A stretch of DNA of 64,000 nucleotides from Fibrobacter sp. UWH4 (GTDB taxonomy: Bacteria; Fibrobacterota; Fibrobacteria; Fibrobacterales; Fibrobacteraceae), in the NCBI RefSeq assembly GCF_900142475.1, contig NZ_FRAY01000002.1, forward strand, positions 552,715-616,714, in the 5' to 3' direction. The notes under the pieces are model-generated. The model had not been told where the DNA came from and searched no databases. It was given only the letters and a program-made list of their open reading frames with translations. Each line of letters begins with the position of its first letter. The first letter of the stretch is position 1. Positions 61,949-64,000 of the stretch are shown in pieces. Both the position numbers and the translations under genes were made by a program.

Positions 61949-62032
61949 TTCAGAGTTCGGAATTAGGATTTCGGAATTGAATTAATCGCGGCAAAGCCGC
62001 CTGACAATAAAACTCTGAAATCTGAAAACTTA
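61949..62032. repeat. intergenic repeat, sister of 33165-33265
   Basis: TTCAGAGTTCGGAATTAGG, then AATCGCGGCAAAGCCGCCTG (hairpin core), then ACTCTGAAATCTGAAAAC. Same block order as in the gltA leader. It lies between convergent genes. Confidence 0.7.
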
Positions 62033-63502
62033 ATTATCAGTGTGGACTTCGATAGACGGAAATTCGTCATCGTCGTCGCCGGTTTCGTCATTGCGAGGAG
62101 CCGTAGGCGACGAAGCAATCCCATTTTCATTAGCCTGGGTGTCGTAGAACGCCTGGGCTTTTTTCATGAATGCTTCGAATTCTTCGTCCGTCATGTTGTC
62201 AGCGGGCTGTGGCTCTTCAGCCAGAGCCTCATCGACAGGTTCTTCGCTCACGTCATTGCGAGCCTCTGGCGAAGCAATCTCTTCCACCGGCGTTTCTTCA
62301 GCAACCGGCGTGCTTGTTTCTTCCACAACCGTTTCAGTTGTCGGCGCGGCTGTGTCAGCAACAGGTTCTGCAGGTGCGTTCTCTGCCGGGGCCTGAGTCC
62401 CTTCAGTCGGAGCCTGCGCACCCTCTGCGCCCGAAGCATTCTCCGCTGGAGCCTGAACACCATCAGTCGGATCCTGGGCATTTTCCGCCGCCTCGTCTTC
62501 CTTCATCATTTCGGCAAACGGGTTTTCCTGCACTTCGCTCAAGTCTTCGCGACCTTCGAGCATGGCGTTCAAATCGTCTTCGCTCACGTTCCGTCCGCGT
62601 TCCGTCCACAGCACGGCTTCGCGCATCACCGCGGCCAAGTCGCCCACGGTCTGTTCCTTGGAGCGTGCAATCGCCTGGTTGCGGATTGCTTCCACAAGGC
62701 CCGGCTTCACTTCCGGATCCTTGCTGAAGAACACAGTCTCGTGCGCCATTTCTTCGGCGTAGTCGGCATTGTTCTTCTTGCGGTAAATCCAAATCGGTCC
62801 GAACAGTTCACTCTGGCGGAACACGATTTCGTCCGTCTTGATCATCTCGAGCATGGCCATGAAGGTCACCGCCGCCACAATCGGGTGAGAATCGTTGTCA
62901 AGCAAGTCTTCGAACAGGGCGCGGCCATTCACCGCGAGATAATTGTTAATCGCCTGCTGACGGTCCTGAATGGTCACGTAATCGAGTTCAATGTGGTGAA
63001 TCGTTTCCGAAATCTTGGTCTTCAGGCTCTTCTGGTAGGCGCGGAAAAGCTGCCAGATATTTGCGTCGGCCAAAGTCTCTTCGTCGGTCTGCGTTTTTTC
63101 GAGGCGGCCGCGGGAATACGTACCGAAGTTTTCGCTTTCCATTTCCTGGAGACCGCTCGCCACCTGCTTAAAGCGCTGGTATTCCAGCATTTCCTTCATG
63201 AGCTGTTCGCGGTCTTCGTTGTATTCCGCTTCCATCTCGGGGTCGCGCTGCTCGGCCGGCAAAAGTTCCTGCACCTTTAAGGCCATCAAGCGGCTCGCCA
63301 TGTACAAGAAATCACCCGCCTTCGAAAGGTCGGTACCCTCGTACTCGTTCACCCACTTTAAGAACTGGTCCGCAATTTCGGCAATCGAAATCTGTTCAAG
63401 CGGAACTTCCTTCTTCTGAACAAGATAGACGAGCAAGTCCATCGGGCCGTTGAACGCCCCGATGCGTACTTCGTATTCTTCCTGTTCCTCCACATCAATC
63501 AT
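62030..63502 (-). CDS. scpA: segregation and condensation protein A, with long repeat-bearing C-terminus
   Basis: 490 residues from ATG 63502; a TTG at 63511 would add three. Residues 10-310 are ScpA kleisin: FNGPMDLLVYLVQKKEVPLEQISIAEIADQFLKWV, YMASRLMALKVQELLP, and the C-terminal winged-helix part (HPIVAAVTFMAMLEMIKTDEIVFRQSELFGPI). ScpA usually ends near residue 250-270; here about 170 extra residues follow, rich in Ala, Glu, Pro and Thr. Two palindromic repeats encode GIASSPTAPRNDE and EIASPEARNDV. It links SMC heads with ScpB; scpB is not adjacent. A TACATTTG box lies at 63516-63509. Confidence 0.92.
   Translation of the reverse strand: MIDVEEQEEYEVRIGAFNGPMDLLVYLVQKKEVPLEQISIAEIADQFLKWVNEYEGTDLSKAGDFLYMASRLMALKVQELLPAEQRDPEMEAEYNEDREQLMKEMLEYQRFKQVASGLQEMESENFGTYSRGRLEKTQTDEETLADANIWQLFRAYQKSLKTKISETIHHIELDYVTIQDRQQAINNYLAVNGRALFEDLLDNDSHPIVAAVTFMAMLEMIKTDEIVFRQSELFGPIWIYRKKNNADYAEEMAHETVFFSKDPEVKPGLVEAIRNQAIARSKEQTVGDLAAVMREAVLWTERGRNVSEDDLNAMLEGREDLSEVQENPFAEMMKEDEAAENAQDPTDGVQAPAENASGAEGAQAPTEGTQAPAENAPAEPVADTAAPTTETVVEETSTPVAEETPVEEIASPEARNDVSEEPVDEALAEEPQPADNMTDEEFEAFMKKAQAFYDTQANENGIASSPTAPRNDETGDDDDEFPSIEVHTDN
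62086..62121. repeat. palindromic repeat inside scpA (copy 1)
   Basis: CGTCATTGCGAGGAGCCGTA...GCGACGAAGCAATCCC; translated on the minus strand as GIASSPTAPRND. Family of 51753. Confidence 0.85.
62251..62280. repeat. palindromic repeat inside scpA (copy 2)
   Basis: CGTCATTGCGAGCCTCTGGC then GAAGCAATCT; translated on the minus strand as IASPEARNDV. Same reading frame relative to the repeat as copy 1. Confidence 0.85.
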
Positions 63503-63510
63503 CAGGTACA

Positions 63511-63516
63511 AATGTA
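63511..63516 (-). promoter_or_regulatory. -10-like box TACATT before scpA
   Basis: Read on the minus strand 63516 to 63511, 8 nt before ATG 63502, with no ribosome site; a leaderless mRNA is possible. Confidence 0.4.
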
Positions 63517-63736
63517 GTAATTTATCGGAGCCGAATCGTCAATAGAGAGATAAAGAAAAAACGGAACGCGCGCCATGGGTGGCGCGAGCCTCGCCGCAAT
63601 GGCGCGAGTGATTTGCAAAAACGGTATAGATAAAAAGAAGGGCACCGCTCGCCGTTAGATGGCAGGAGGCCGTGAGCCGCAAGCGGCAAGTATCAACTTG
63701 CCATGGCGGCGGGAGCGTAACGAAGCGGGGCGGTAT

Positions 63737-63772
63737 AAAAAAAGGAGCCCCTCGCCGTTTACGGCAAGGGGC
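63737..63772 (-). terminator. second tandem terminator downstream of 5S rRNA
   Basis: GCCCCTCGCCGT (63747-63758) pairs with ACGGCAAGGGGC (63761-63772) with one mismatch; on the minus strand the T-run 63737-63743 follows. Confidence 0.8.
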
Positions 63773-63863
63773 CGTGAGCGACAAGTGCCCGGTATTGACC
63801 GGGCATGGTCGCGAGAGCGAGCGCCGGTCGGAGTTGCACCGTTACGATAGCGCGAGCGGTCAT

Positions 63864-63903
63864 ATAAAACGAAGAGGCCCCCCGCCGTTAGGCGAGGGGC
63901 CTC
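63864..63903 (-). terminator. first terminator downstream of 5S rRNA
   Basis: GAGGCCCC (63874-63881) with GGGGCCTC (63896-63903), extended by GCC/GGC, followed on the minus strand by TTCGTTTTATA. Likely end of the rRNA operon. Confidence 0.85.
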
Positions 63904-63909
63904 GAGAAT

Positions 63910-64000
63910 CCAGCGGCGACCTACTCTCCCGGGCCCGTGGGCCAGGTACCATCGGCGATGAGGGGCTTGACTTCCGTGTTCGGAAAGGGAACGGGTATGA
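63910..64000 (-). rRNA. rrf: 5S ribosomal RNA, 3' part (5' end outside the window)
   Basis: On the minus strand TTCCGAACACGGAAGTCAAG, then GCCGATGGTACCTG and GGGAGAGTAGGTCGCCGC are the conserved 5S loop and 3' blocks. The gene runs off the right edge; the 3' end is placed at about 63910 by the usual distance from GGGAGAGTAGG. Confidence 0.93.

Larger units (their letters stand above)
63555..63903 (-). repeat. tandem degenerate repeats with terminator-like hairpins downstream of 5S rRNA
   Basis: This is the only gap over 300 nt, and no gene is seen in it. Three units of roughly 110-130 nt are readable, perhaps a fourth at 63555. Each has a GCCCCTCGCC...GGCGAGGGGC-type stem followed on the minus strand by a T-run, then further hairpins (GGCAAG/CTTGCC at 63686-63703; TGCCCGG/CCGGGCA at 63786-63805). 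Stems: 63874-63903, 63747-63772 and a degenerate one at 63641-63664. Confidence 0.75.

Noticed and set aside
33165..62032. CRISPR array from the repeated intergenic blocks
   Set aside because: Repeats are scattered, unequal and lack regular unique spacers; no cas genes.
1..63900. tRNA genes
   Set aside because: I found no cloverleaf with a TTCGA-type T-arm and anticodon arm in the intergenic gaps, though a covariance search would be more reliable.

Overview
The window looks like a chromosome segment of a Fibrobacter-type bacterium (FCB group). This is judged from protein style and layout, not from a search. Lipoprotein signal peptides end in short Ser/Asp-rich stretches after the lipobox, for example ACSDDSSSG in the lamin-tail protein. 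There are several TolC-type outer-membrane proteins, and many start sites are preceded by TAnnTT(T)G-like -10 boxes rather than Shine-Dalgarno sequences. All product names come from reading motifs by eye.

Layout. 1-5.7 kb: a truncated AIPR-family (abortive-infection type) gene on the minus strand, a leucine-rich-repeat protein, and two tandem S41 protease lipoproteins. 5.7-18.8 kb: housekeeping and envelope genes. These are an M23 peptidase, an FKBP isomerase with an Ala/Pro/Lys-rich tail, glmS, a GH57-like protein that seems to have lost its catalytic motifs, a STAS-membrane protein paired with a lytic transglycosylase, a TolC-like/MlaC-like/RsuA operon, an HU-family protein and a tRNA-dihydrouridine synthase. 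18.9-30.2 kb: an A/T-rich accessory island. It starts with a solitary RelB/DinJ antitoxin and continues with ten co-directional genes of mostly unknown function, including a calpain-type cysteine protease with its triad intact, a DUF6765-type protein, a BspA-like repeat protein, two helix-repeat proteins, a 636-residue Lys/Ser/Glu-rich probably disordered protein, and four proteins that seem to share one beta-rich domain. It ends at an intrinsic terminator and is followed by a decayed FIST/HD-GYP gene.

31.8-37.2 kb (minus strand): citrate synthase, a class I/II aminotransferase and a Ski2-like helicase. 37.3-45.3 kb: a polysaccharide export and sugar-nucleotide block (Wzc-type tyrosine kinase, rfbA, rfbB, rfbC, Wzb-type phosphatase, Wza, manC). 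45.4-49.7 kb: an alpha/beta hydrolase, an acyltransferase-3 membrane protein and two BatA/BatB-type vWA proteins. 49.9-55.7 kb: a DUF4956 / HlyD-like / TolC-like / VTC-domain / lamin-tail cluster. 55.8-61.1 kb: a TolC / HlyD / ABC-2 permease pair without its ATPase. 61.2-63.5 kb: a YugP-type zinc peptidase and scpA. The right edge holds the 3' part of a 5S rRNA gene on the minus strand, followed by a tandem set of terminator-like hairpins.

The best candidate for an undescribed system is the island operon at 19402-30160. A structural-looking set (four related proteins, coiled coil, disordered ruler-like protein) sits upstream of possible enzymatic effectors (calpain protease, DUF6765 protein) in one transcription direction, with RNA hairpins between parts. 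The promoter region carries palindromes that share an 8-mer with the one over the neighbouring antitoxin promoter. A second notable feature is a family of small palindromic repeats, copies of which lie in frame inside scpA and a TolC-like gene.
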